In this document: in pieces, positions 24,435 through 32,893 of the stretch | Layout of the letters: every line of letters begins with the position of its first letter | Numbering within the stretch: the first letter of the stretch is position 1 | Assembly (NCBI GenBank): GCA_028278405.1 | Contig: JANQEK010000002.1 | Span: 20,243-84,242 of the forward strand | Direction: 5' to 3' | Source: Nitrospinaceae bacterium | GTDB lineage: Bacteria; Nitrospinota; Nitrospinia; Nitrospinales; Nitrospinaceae | DNA length: 64,000 bases | The notes under the pieces: model-generated | Seen by the model: the letters and a program-made list of their open reading frames with translations, nothing else | The model's database searches: none | What the model was told of the DNA's origin: nothing | Position numbers and translations under genes: made by a program

Positions 24435-27057
24435 GTTCTTGACCCAGGATTAGGGGATCGGAGATATCGATTTGATTTTTTTCTTTGAATTGTTGATGCG
24501 GCAGGTCGGCCACCCACGACTTTAATTCGTCATCTTTTAATAATTCGACAGGCTGATCATTGAAGGATATCTTCCGTTTATTGATAGACGAGGTTTTTCG
24601 GTAATTTATTGTGACTTCTTTATTTTGGTAAACCCCGCGATAGCTGAATTGGGCCAGGGGACTGCGAGGATCGGGCTGTATTCTCAAATGATTCAATTCC
24701 GGACGAAATCCAAAAACATACCAGATGAGGATTTTGAGCAAAACATTGGAGCTTCCTGTTTGCCAGTCGTTCATGGACTCTCCATCAAGCCCCTTTTCTA
24801 TATTATGAATATAGGAATTGGGGATAACGAAAGGAGTGAGGTTGTAGTTTGAATGGATCGAAGTGAACGGCAGGATTTTTTCCAATTGCTTCCAGGCTAC
24901 CTCGGATTGCCCGGCTTGAAACAAGGACCAGATGCCAAACAGGGTCGCATGATTATAGGTGGCTCCATTTTCTGCAGTGCCTGCAGGAAGTCTGGGGATT
25001 CGCCCAAACCAATGCTCTGTTCCCCGGTCGAAAGGCGGAACAAAAGTTCTCAATCCATATTTGTCATCCAATTTTTCATATGCCGACAAAATGGAGGGCA
25101 GCAAATCGCGGCCTTCCTTCGTTTTTACATCGTGGTGAATTCCGCTGATGATCCAATACGCATGACTCGTTAAACCGTATCGAGAAACCCCGTCAGGGTC
25201 CTCAGGCCCTCCCACGGTATACTGCGCGTCATCTCCGAATCCGTGAGCGACTCTTGTTGTGCTGCCCGACCCTAGAATTGCGTTGTTCACCAGACCCGAG
25301 TAGAGTTTCTCCTTGGCTTCCTGATAAAGTGCTATTTCACTTTTATGAGTCTCTTGGCCCCCAATGTAATTCAGAAGCTCCACCATGTCCTTGCAGTTCT
25401 GGTACAGTTGCAAGCTTCCCATCACGGTGGTACCTGTTCCAAATTTTCTATCTTTTTTATCCGTAAAACCCAACCCATCCAAGGCATCGTTCCAATCCCC
25501 ATACAGGGCCATCAATAATTGAGTCTCAGGGTTAATATTATCGATAAGATATTCAAGTATTCGAAACAAATGCTGGAGCACTGTTTCTCTGGCTTCGGTG
25601 GGTTTGACCGATCCGATATAAGGATTATCATCTACAATTTCGTGGTAACCCACCTCTTCGGATAGAATGGATTGATCGCCGGTTACTTTGATATATTCGA
25701 CAACCGTTTTGATCACCCAAAGTCCCTGATCAATAAATTCACGGGTATCGGCAATCGCGCTCCCGGGAAGATACTGTCTCAAACACCGGCCGCTCTGGCA
25801 GGTATAGCCCAGTGCTTCCCATATTTTCTTCTTTGCTTTTTCCGGAGCAAAGTAGAGATATGCCTCCAACGCTTGAAATACGTCCCGGATACCTACAAGC
25901 GATCTTCGGGCCAATTGCATATATCCTTTTATTTGGGAACAAACAGCAACCTGATGCTGAAGAGTAATTAGAAACGGGAAAAAATCCTGACTGTCTATCT
26001 CATCGTATGTTTTGTCGAATGACCCATCTATCTTCATGGAATGCAGAGTTTCTGAACTTGCCTCCACAACCTTCTGGACGGTTTTATCCACAAAGACTGG
26101 ATTTACCGATTCATCGGCAAGCTGTCCCAAATCTTTTGGATTGGATACTCTCTCATAAATATAATCGAGCCGCACAGCCGAGTTGCTTCCCGCTTCGAAA
26201 AAAAGCGCGTTGGAATATATCGCTTTATCGTTAAATACCGTTTCAATCCTCTGCTGCGGGAAATGTTGTCTCTCGAACGCAATGGGATTGTTGAGGTTCC
26301 TGTTACTCCCGCCGACAAATTCATTTCGCGAGGTTGTGGCCTCAAATCCACGAAATGTGATCCCGGGAGTCAGTCTACAAACACCGCGAAGAAGCGATTG
26401 ATGTGTGAGCGATGTGAATCGATCCGGATCCTCAAAGACAGTTACGGTACAAGGAGGGATTAGGACTGTAGATTCTCCTTGCTGTCGAAACCGATTGGTT
26501 GTTTTGGCGGTGAGAAACCAGCGGTCTTCATCCGACTTACCCAATTCGTCTTTTTCGTAGGGTGAGTAATAAGTCAACAGGCGGCAATTCTCTCGAGGTT
26601 TTTGAAATGAAATAAAAAGCGAGAAAAGTAGTTGGTTCGTCGGGCTGACCGTCACGCGGACGATGGTTGCAATATCCTCCCACTCAACGAAATAGTAAGT
26701 CGCATGAATGGTAGACGTCGTGCGGCGTTCCGCCCCGTCACCCAGATAAGGCACCGGCAGGAGAGAAAAAATGCTTCCGCCCACATCGAGAAAAAAGGCG
26801 ATTGAGGGTTCCTCACCCTCTTTAGTGGTGGGGAAGAGTTGATGCAAACCATCTGAGGCATAGATATAACCATCAGCCTGGCACCACAAAGTAAAACCAT
26901 CGAACCCATAAACGAATCGGCCTCTGGGAGAACTCCCCAAGGAAACCCCCCCACCTTGCGGTAAAAAATAATAGTTCCTGGACGAAGGATCTCGATCAAC
27001 CTGATCCTGAATCGCTGCCAATACATCTACCGGGATAACCGACTTCGACTTTTCCAT
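24427..27057 (-). CDS. GH94-type glycoside phosphorylase
   Basis: About 876 residues. The signature is LYGDWNDALDGLG near residue 522, the GDWND motif that holds the general-acid Asp of inverting GH94 phosphorylases (cellobiose/chitobiose phosphorylase, and the phosphorylase domain of cyclic beta-1,2-glucan synthases). The C-terminus has the family's LRIQPDPRSPLAQFSYRGV pattern. The N-terminal beta-sandwich has VSLGSSPRGRFVYGFDGFTLW. No signal peptide, so it is cytosolic. A GTG at 27063 is an alternative start; neither has a strong ribosome site. Coupled to the symporter gene, which suggests uptake of a disaccharide or glycosylated solute followed by phosphorolysis. The acceptor sugar cannot be told from sequence alone. 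Confidence 0.85.
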   Translation of the reverse strand: MEKSKSVIPVDVLAAIQDQVDRDPSSRNYYFLPQGGGVSLGSSPRGRFVYGFDGFTLWCQADGYIYASDGLHQLFPTTKEGEEPSIAFFLDVGGSIFSLLPVPYLGDGAERRTTSTIHATYYFVEWEDIATIVRVTVSPTNQLLFSLFISFQKPRENCRLLTYYSPYEKDELGKSDEDRWFLTAKTTNRFRQQGESTVLIPPCTVTVFEDPDRFTSLTHQSLLRGVCRLTPGITFRGFEATTSRNEFVGGSNRNLNNPIAFERQHFPQQRIETVFNDKAIYSNALFFEAGSNSAVRLDYIYERVSNPKDLGQLADESVNPVFVDKTVQKVVEASSETLHSMKIDGSFDKTYDEIDSQDFFPFLITLQHQVAVCSQIKGYMQLARRSLVGIRDVFQALEAYLYFAPEKAKKKIWEALGYTCQSGRCLRQYLPGSAIADTREFIDQGLWVIKTVVEYIKVTGDQSILSEEVGYHEIVDDNPYIGSVKPTEARETVLQHLFRILEYLIDNINPETQLLMALYGDWNDALDGLGFTDKKDRKFGTGTTVMGSLQLYQNCKDMVELLNYIGGQETHKSEIALYQEAKEKLYSGLVNNAILGSGSTTRVAHGFGDDAQYTVGGPEDPDGVSRYGLTSHAYWIISGIHHDVKTKEGRDLLPSILSAYEKLDDKYGLRTFVPPFDRGTEHWFGRIPRLPAGTAENGATYNHATLFGIWSLFQAGQSEVAWKQLEKILPFTSIHSNYNLTPFVIPNSYIHNIEKGLDGESMNDWQTGSSNVLLKILIWYVFGFRPELNHLRIQPDPRSPLAQFSYRGVYQNKEVTINYRKTSSINKRKISFNDQPVELLKDDELKSWVADLPHQQFKEKNQIDISDPLILGQERE

Positions 27058-27063
27058 TTTCAC

Positions 27064-27589
27064 TTATAAGGTGCCGTCACTTTGAATTATTTGAAAACCC
27101 CAATGAAATACAAAATTTGAACTGACGGCATCTGTGCCCCTCGGTCTTCATTTCCATTTGATTGGGTTGTAAGCCCTCAAATGAGCCAGACCTGATATTA
27201 ATTTTTTAGAGATATAATTCAGGATAGTCGATAAATATAGGTTTTTCAAACGGTTATAATTCAATTTTCAAACTGGGATTTTGGTGATTTCGGAAATCCA
27301 CGATGTGGACCAAGCAGAATTTAAATAGGTGACTTGCAGAATTCCATTTCAAGGAAGTGGAATCGCTCAAGATGATTCAGTGTTATCGGTCTGTGGATTA
27401 AGTAATTCATTGCCTGTAAGAATTTGGCTTTAGTTTGTAAAACTTTCACTGGCTCAATTCTTGGATAATCCGAAAACTACTCTTTTAAAAACAATGAATT
27501 TGCCTTACACTTGTAATAGTCGTACTATCGTCCTTAAAGTACTAAATTTAAAGACCTAATAGCGCGTGTAACACAAAGAAAGAAGAACC
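27064..27589. other. Long intergenic region between divergent operons
   Basis: About 525 AT-rich bases upstream of both the GH94/symporter operon (minus) and the polysaccharide locus (plus). Apart from the promoter candidate at 27500-27528, I see no ORF with a ribosome site and no recognisable RNA fold. Its length would allow extensive regulation of the surface locus. Confidence 0.45.
27500..27528 (+). promoter_or_regulatory. Candidate promoter of the polysaccharide locus
   Basis: TTGCCT, 17 bases, TACTAT: four of six matches at both elements with ideal spacing, 62 bases ahead of the receiver gene ATG. Pattern match only. Confidence 0.35.
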
Positions 27590-27958
27590 ATGGCAAAAGT
27601 GTTGGTCATTGAGGATGACGCCCATATATGGAAAATGATTGAATATAAGTTGAAAAAGGAAAAACATGATCTGACATGGGCCAGCGACGGATTGAAAGCT
27701 ATGGAAGCATTGGAAGCAATGAAACCTGATCTGATCATTTCCGACATCATGGTCCCCTATATGGACGGCATTCAAATTCTCAAGAAAATCAAAAAGATGG
27801 ATAATTTGAAGGATATCCCGGTGATCATGCTGACTTCAAAAGCTCAGGAAGACGACATTATCAGGGGGCTGGAGTTGGGCGCCCAGGATTATATGGCCAA
27901 ACCTTTCAGCCCGGCGGAATTGATACTGAGGGTCAACAAAGCCTTGAAGTCCAATTAA
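27590..27958 (+). CDS. Stand-alone response regulator receiver protein
   Basis: 122 residues, a single CheY-like receiver domain: acidic pocket IEDD (8-10), phospho-Asp52 in ISDIMVPYMDG, Thr82 in MLTS, Lys104 in AKPFSP. No output domain. A kinase partner is not encoded nearby. It opens the polysaccharide locus, 80 bases before the HEAT-repeat membrane protein, so it could signal allosterically to that protein or to the synthase. That role is inference. Confidence 0.9.
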   Translation: MAKVLVIEDDAHIWKMIEYKLKKEKHDLTWASDGLKAMEALEAMKPDLIISDIMVPYMDGIQILKKIKKMDNLKDIPVIMLTSKAQEDDIIRGLELGAQDYMAKPFSPAELILRVNKALKSN

Positions 27959-28038
27959 TTTGAACCCATCTTTCATGACTTACCAGAATCGGACGGGCCA
28001 CAACGCTTTTAAACCAAAAATGAAATTCCCTCCTAACG

Positions 28039-29427
28039 ATGGACTATTCCAAAGATCTGGAATTTGAAGATTCTCTAAAAGTCGTTAACTCTTTTTGGCA
28101 GTTCATTACTGAACAGGTTTTATTTCCATTCAATCAGCACTTCCAGGAATACCCGGTTACAACCTCTCTAATCATGTCGGTCTTTTTTCTTATTGGGATC
28201 ACCGTATTCCTTTTTCTTTATGTGATCTATATAAGAATAAAATTCAATCGATACCAAAATTTAAAAGCCCGAAATTTCGCCCGCTGGGAAGAAAGCATTC
28301 TTCCATTGATCATAGACGGAGAAGATATTTCCTCATTGATAAAAACCATAAAAAAAAGAGAATACGACTTGTTCGGGGAATTCATCACTCCCTATCTAAA
28401 TGACACCAAAGGAGACACCCTGACACGAATGATCAATATTTTGCGGGAAATCGGAGTGGTTAAAAGGGAACGATTTTATTTGAAATATTCCCACTCCACC
28501 TGGAGAAGAGCCCTTGCCGTTCAAAGGCTGGGGGCCTTCAAAGATGTTCACAACGTAAAAGATATTGTCAAAGCCTTGCACGACAAAGAGATTACCGTCG
28601 CCTTGAATGCTGCCGGCGCGTTGCTGAAAATGTCGGATCGTCAATTACTGAAAAAAGTGATCAGCGTTTTACTCCAAAATGAGCTCGTTACCGAAGAATT
28701 GTTTGCCGAAGTTCTTCTAAAATTTGAAAGATCCATCAATCTTGAAACTTTTCTTTCACAAGAAATCGACAAATACCCCATACCCGCCAGATACAAAATT
28801 ATCAATCTTCTTGAACCCATCGTTAGCACAGAAAGCGGGGAAAACCTGATTTCACGCCTGAACAATACCAAAAAAGCCATTGGCATTATCATGGAAGACG
28901 AAGATCTGGCAGACGAGCTTTTGAACGATATTACCCTTCAATATGAAAGCGAAAAATCAATCGATCTTGAAAAAATACTCAGCATAAAAGAAAAGGAGTA
29001 CACGGTATCCGCCAGGATTAAAATGATTGATTTTATTGGTTACATCAAAAGAGTCGAAGGAATACCCGTTTTGCTCGATATATTGAAAAAATCAAAAAAC
29101 GATGAAGAAACGATAAGCGCGATTAAAGCTTTGGGAAACCTGGAAGCGGAGGAAGCGATTCCACTATTAATGGATCGATTGAATAGCAAACATCCTGTCA
29201 TAAGAGCTCAGGCAGCCAAAGCCCTAGGAGCTTTGAATTATGATAAGGCCGCACAACCTATATCCCGATTACTAGAGGATAGAGACTGGTGGTGTCGATT
29301 TCACGCCGCGTCTTCAATATACAAAATGGGTCAAGTCGGCAGGGAATGTCTTCAGAATTTCTTTAAAAAAACCAGTGATCCTTATGCCAAAGGCATCATC
29401 ACTCAATTCTTGTCCAAACCTCAATGA
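28039..29427 (+). CDS. Membrane-anchored HEAT-repeat protein
   Basis: 462 residues. One strong membrane segment (about 43-70, TTSLIMSVFFLIGITVFLFLYVIYI) follows a short N-terminal region; the remainder is alpha-helical with clear HEAT/PBS-type repeats in the last third (AISAIKALGNLEAEEAIPLL, VIRAQAAKALGALNYDKAAQ, WCRFHAASSIYKMG) and weaker ones before (WRRALAVQRLGAFKDVHNVK). HEAT repeats are protein-binding scaffolds. It overlaps the GT2 synthase gene by 4 bases (ATGA), which implies a one-to-one partnership with the synthase at the inner membrane. No known Pga, Bcs or Pel component looks like this. Confidence 0.82.
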   Translation: MDYSKDLEFEDSLKVVNSFWQFITEQVLFPFNQHFQEYPVTTSLIMSVFFLIGITVFLFLYVIYIRIKFNRYQNLKARNFARWEESILPLIIDGEDISSLIKTIKKREYDLFGEFITPYLNDTKGDTLTRMINILREIGVVKRERFYLKYSHSTWRRALAVQRLGAFKDVHNVKDIVKALHDKEITVALNAAGALLKMSDRQLLKKVISVLLQNELVTEELFAEVLLKFERSINLETFLSQEIDKYPIPARYKIINLLEPIVSTESGENLISRLNNTKKAIGIIMEDEDLADELLNDITLQYESEKSIDLEKILSIKEKEYTVSARIKMIDFIGYIKRVEGIPVLLDILKKSKNDEETISAIKALGNLEAEEAIPLLMDRLNSKHPVIRAQAAKALGALNYDKAAQPISRLLEDRDWWCRFHAASSIYKMGQVGRECLQNFFKKTSDPYAKGIITQFLSKPQ

Positions 29428-30848
29428 TGTCTGTCGATCAAATACTCTTAAATTACATCTATCCATTTATTCGGATCAATAACTATTTCATAACCGGATA
29501 TTTTGTTTGTATCAACATCGCGTATATTTTGATGTTAATGCTGGCCTTCAACGCAATCAAAAAATACTCCCAGCATGTACAATCACTGGAAATGAAGAAT
29601 CTTTTCCTTTCCCCTTTTGCGAAACCAGTATCCTTGCTTGTCCCGGCCCATAACGAACAAGAGAGCATTGTAGAAAGCGTCAAATCGATCCTTCAGTTGC
29701 AATACCCCACCTTTGAAATAATATTGATCAACGATGGTTCAACCGATCAAACTTTGAAACGACTGATTAAACCCTTCGATTTGGTAAAGACAAAAAATGT
29801 TTACCGGCCGCAACTACCCTGCCAGAAAATCAAGGGAATTTATGAATCCACCACCTACTCGAATCTGACTGTAATCGACAAAGAAAACGGTGGGAAGGCC
29901 GATGCCTTGAACGCCGGCATTAATGTTTCCAAATATCCTTTAATCTGCTCTCTGGATGCGGACTCGGTTCTGGAATCAGATGTTCTATTAAAGATCGTTC
30001 GTCCCTTTATGGAAGATCAGACTACGGTCGCAGCGGGCGGTTCCATTCGAATTGCCAATGGCTGCGAAATATTCAATGGGAGAATCAATAAAATCGGTCT
30101 ACCCGAAACCTTTTTAGGCAAGGTTCAGGTTATGGAATACCTGAGATCTTTTCTGGCCGGAAGAGTGGCCTTTTCCATTGTCAATGGCTTGATCATCATT
30201 TCAGGCGCTTTCGGAATTTTCAAAAAAGAAAAGGTAATCGAAATCGGTGGATACAATATCGGTTCCGTGGGAGAAGACATGGAGTTGGTGGTGAGACTCC
30301 ACGCTCGGTTAAGGGAAAAAAATGAGCCTTATAACATTACATTTATTCCGGACCCTGTCTGTTGGACGGAAGCACCGGAAAATCTCAAAGTATTGAGCGT
30401 ACAAAGAAAACGGTGGCAACGGGGACTATTGGAGAGTTTGCTGGGCAACAAAAAGATTTTCTTAAATCCACGGTATGGAGTTATCGGGTTGTTGTCGTAT
30501 CCGTTTTTTCTGATCGCAGAAGGGCTGGGTCCCTTGATTGAGACTTTTGGATTCTTTTTGTTTATTGTTTCCTGGTCATTCGATATGGTTGCCTACCCTC
30601 TCCTCTATCTATTTATTCTGGCTACTATCGTTCTTAATATTTTGCTTTCCATCGGTTCCATCATTTTTGAAGAAATGACTTATCAGCGGTACCCGAACAT
30701 TTCCATGATTATTAAGCTGATCGGGCTCTCTTTTGTCGAGGTATTCCTGTATCGTCCTTTGACGGTCTGGTACAGGTTGGCAGGCCTTTTTCAATACTTT
30801 TCGGGGAAAAAAGGCGGCTGGGGGAAAATGGTCCGCAAAGGGTTTTAA
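29424..30848 (+). CDS. Processive family 2 glycosyltransferase (polysaccharide synthase, PgaC/IcaA-like)
   Basis: 474 residues. N-terminal membrane helix (about 25-45), then the GT-A domain: PAHNEQESIVESVKSILQL, INDGSTDQT, GGKADALNAGI, the metal-binding DAD in SLDADSVLESD, the acceptor GEDMELVVRLH, and the processive-synthase QxxRW-type motif in VQRKRWQRG. Three or four membrane helices follow (about 345-430). This is the layout of synthases that polymerise and export poly-beta-linked sugars, such as poly-N-acetylglucosamine. No PilZ domain is visible. The polymer is uncertain. Confidence 0.9.
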   Translation: MMSVDQILLNYIYPFIRINNYFITGYFVCINIAYILMLMLAFNAIKKYSQHVQSLEMKNLFLSPFAKPVSLLVPAHNEQESIVESVKSILQLQYPTFEIILINDGSTDQTLKRLIKPFDLVKTKNVYRPQLPCQKIKGIYESTTYSNLTVIDKENGGKADALNAGINVSKYPLICSLDADSVLESDVLLKIVRPFMEDQTTVAAGGSIRIANGCEIFNGRINKIGLPETFLGKVQVMEYLRSFLAGRVAFSIVNGLIIISGAFGIFKKEKVIEIGGYNIGSVGEDMELVVRLHARLREKNEPYNITFIPDPVCWTEAPENLKVLSVQRKRWQRGLLESLLGNKKIFLNPRYGVIGLLSYPFFLIAEGLGPLIETFGFFLFIVSWSFDMVAYPLLYLFILATIVLNILLSIGSIIFEEMTYQRYPNISMIIKLIGLSFVEVFLYRPLTVWYRLAGLFQYFSGKKGGWGKMVRKGF

Positions 30849-30958
30849 AATAAGTCTACCGAACACGGACAAAAATGACTGTATCCTATTGATTTTTCGC
30901 TCGATTCTCTTACCCTTGGAGTAAGGTCCTCATTCCATTCAGGTTACTTTTATCGAAT

Positions 30959-32893
30959 ATGCGATACCCCGAGCTTTTAACCAGGGTTTTCTTAAAACTC
31001 ATACAAACTGGTCGTTACCCCTTTATGATCGCTCTCAGTTTTATCTCGGTTTCCTGCAGTTTAGGGATAATAACCAACCCGGCTCAATCATTTCCTTCTA
31101 AAGAGGTTTCGTTATCCGACTGGGGTTTAAGCCATCCCTCACAGATCGGTCATCTCTCGATAGGCCTGCTACATAAAAAAAAGGGAGATGAGGTGGTCCT
31201 GTATGATGTTCGTGAACAGAAACCGGTCTTAAAAACCCGGGAGGGAACTCATAGCCAAACTCCTTCCTTCGAGGATGATTTTCTCCTGGTCAGTCATTTT
31301 GATCGGGGAAATATCAATCGTCTGGGCGGCTACTTTAACGGATTTTCTAAGCATCCTTCTAAATCAGCTGTTTCCATTGCCAGGACTCCGAACAACGAAC
31401 CGGCGTTAGCATATTCCTTTGAAAATCGATCTCCGGGATTCTCCGGTTTTTGGATTCACTTTTTCGATTTCAAGGTGCCTCCTTCAAAGAGAGTTTATCT
31501 GGATGCCACTCCTTTTGATTATCTGACGTTCGCAATTCGAGGTGAGGAAGGAAATGAAAAAATAATGCTCCGGATGGCGGATCGATCTCTGGAAAAAAGA
31601 GAAGACTCTCTGCTGATAAGCCAAGTATCCTCCGTTTTACCTCATGGAAAGATAAGCAAAGACTGGCAAACCGCCTGGATTCCTCTTTCCCGCGTAAATC
31701 CCCGAATCAACCAAAAGGAACTCGCGAACGTGGTCTTTCAGGTGGCTGGAAACCGTTCGGGACGGATTTTTGTAAAAGACCTGGCTTTTACGAAGAAAAA
31801 GGAAGCCTCTTTTTCGAGGTTAGAAAATAGCCAAGCTCAATCTTGTTCATCAAACAAAGCTATGTGGTTATGGGAAACGAACAAGATATTAAGAAACCCG
31901 GAAGAACAAAAAACATTTTTCGATTTCTGCAAAAAACAGCGGATCACGGATCTTTTTGTGCAAATCCCTTATGAAGCGGAAAAGGAAGGAAAACGTTGGA
32001 AGATTTCCTGGAATTCTATGGAGATGCGTCCCTTGATCTCCAAGTTGAGTCAGGCGGGCATCAGAGTTCACGCGCTCGACGGAGATCCCCGGTTTGCTTT
32101 GAGAGAATGGCACGGACGATCCATTGCTCTTCTCGAGAAAATCATTGAGTACAATCAATCGGTTTCTTCCAATGAACGTTTTTTCGGAATCCGCTACGAC
32201 AATGAGCCCTATCTTTTGCCCCAATTCGGAGGAATTCACAAAGAAAGCGTTTTAAAAGAGTATCTCGAACTGGCAGAGAAATCACAAGCGCTGGCCCGGC
32301 AGGCGGGACTCGTCTTCGGGGTCGATATCCCCTTTTGGTTTGACGGTTTCAATGAATTTTTTGAACCTTCAGCAAGTCTGGAAGGACGCCCAATGAGCGA
32401 ACGGATTATCGATGTGGTGGATAACGTGGGAATCATGGATTATCGGACGATCGCTTATGGCGCCGACGGAGTGATTGAGCATGGAACCAATGAGCTCAAA
32501 TATGCAGCCAAAAAAGGGAAAAAAGTTTTTATCGGGCTGGAAACGGTTCCACTGCCTGATGAAACCATTTATGACTTTGGCCCCAAAGGCAGCGGAAATC
32601 GGCTTCTAATCAAAGCTCTCGATTCAAAAAGGATTCGAATCAGTTTTATCCCGAAGGGAGCATCCGTTGATCTCCAGGGAGCTTTTCTTTTGCACCAGAC
32701 ACGTCAAGTCAAGGTGCCTTCCAGCAAACTCACGTTCGATCAAAAAAAGCCGGAGGATTTGGAGGAAGTAATGCGCGACTCGGAACAAGAGTTGTGTCAG
32801 TTCCCCAGTTTTCATGGCTTTGTTATCCATTCGTATGAAAGTTACCGGCCGTGGCTGGAAAAACAAACATCATCTATTCGAGCAGAGAAATGA
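30959..32893 (+). CDS. Exported TIM-barrel hydrolase-like protein with N-terminal beta-sandwich
   Basis: 644 residues. An N-terminal hydrophobic stretch (about 18-40, containing FISVSCS) is a signal peptide, possibly lipoprotein. Residues about 100-280 resemble a carbohydrate-binding jelly roll (FWIHFFDFKVPP, VVFQVAGNRSGRIFVKDLAF). Residues about 305-640 look like a TIM barrel: ITDLFVQIPY, IRVHALDGDP, FFGIRYDNEPYL with a candidate catalytic Glu, VDNVGIMDYRTIAYGADGVIEH, KKVFIGLETV. In a PgaABC-like set this occupies the place of PgaB's hydrolase half, trimming or guiding the polymer in the periplasm. No polysaccharide deacetylase domain is seen. The family assignment is tentative. Confidence 0.68.
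   Translation: MRYPELLTRVFLKLIQTGRYPFMIALSFISVSCSLGIITNPAQSFPSKEVSLSDWGLSHPSQIGHLSIGLLHKKKGDEVVLYDVREQKPVLKTREGTHSQTPSFEDDFLLVSHFDRGNINRLGGYFNGFSKHPSKSAVSIARTPNNEPALAYSFENRSPGFSGFWIHFFDFKVPPSKRVYLDATPFDYLTFAIRGEEGNEKIMLRMADRSLEKREDSLLISQVSSVLPHGKISKDWQTAWIPLSRVNPRINQKELANVVFQVAGNRSGRIFVKDLAFTKKKEASFSRLENSQAQSCSSNKAMWLWETNKILRNPEEQKTFFDFCKKQRITDLFVQIPYEAEKEGKRWKISWNSMEMRPLISKLSQAGIRVHALDGDPRFALREWHGRSIALLEKIIEYNQSVSSNERFFGIRYDNEPYLLPQFGGIHKESVLKEYLELAEKSQALARQAGLVFGVDIPFWFDGFNEFFEPSASLEGRPMSERIIDVVDNVGIMDYRTIAYGADGVIEHGTNELKYAAKKGKKVFIGLETVPLPDETIYDFGPKGSGNRLLIKALDSKRIRISFIPKGASVDLQGAFLLHQTRQVKVPSSKLTFDQKKPEDLEEVMRDSEQELCQFPSFHGFVIHSYESYRPWLEKQTSSIRAEK

Noticed and set aside
28039..29427. Phycobilisome lyase function for the HEAT-repeat protein
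   Set aside because: The repeats resemble PBS-lyase HEAT repeats, but the membrane anchor and the coupled synthase gene make a lyase role implausible; HEAT repeats are general scaffolds.
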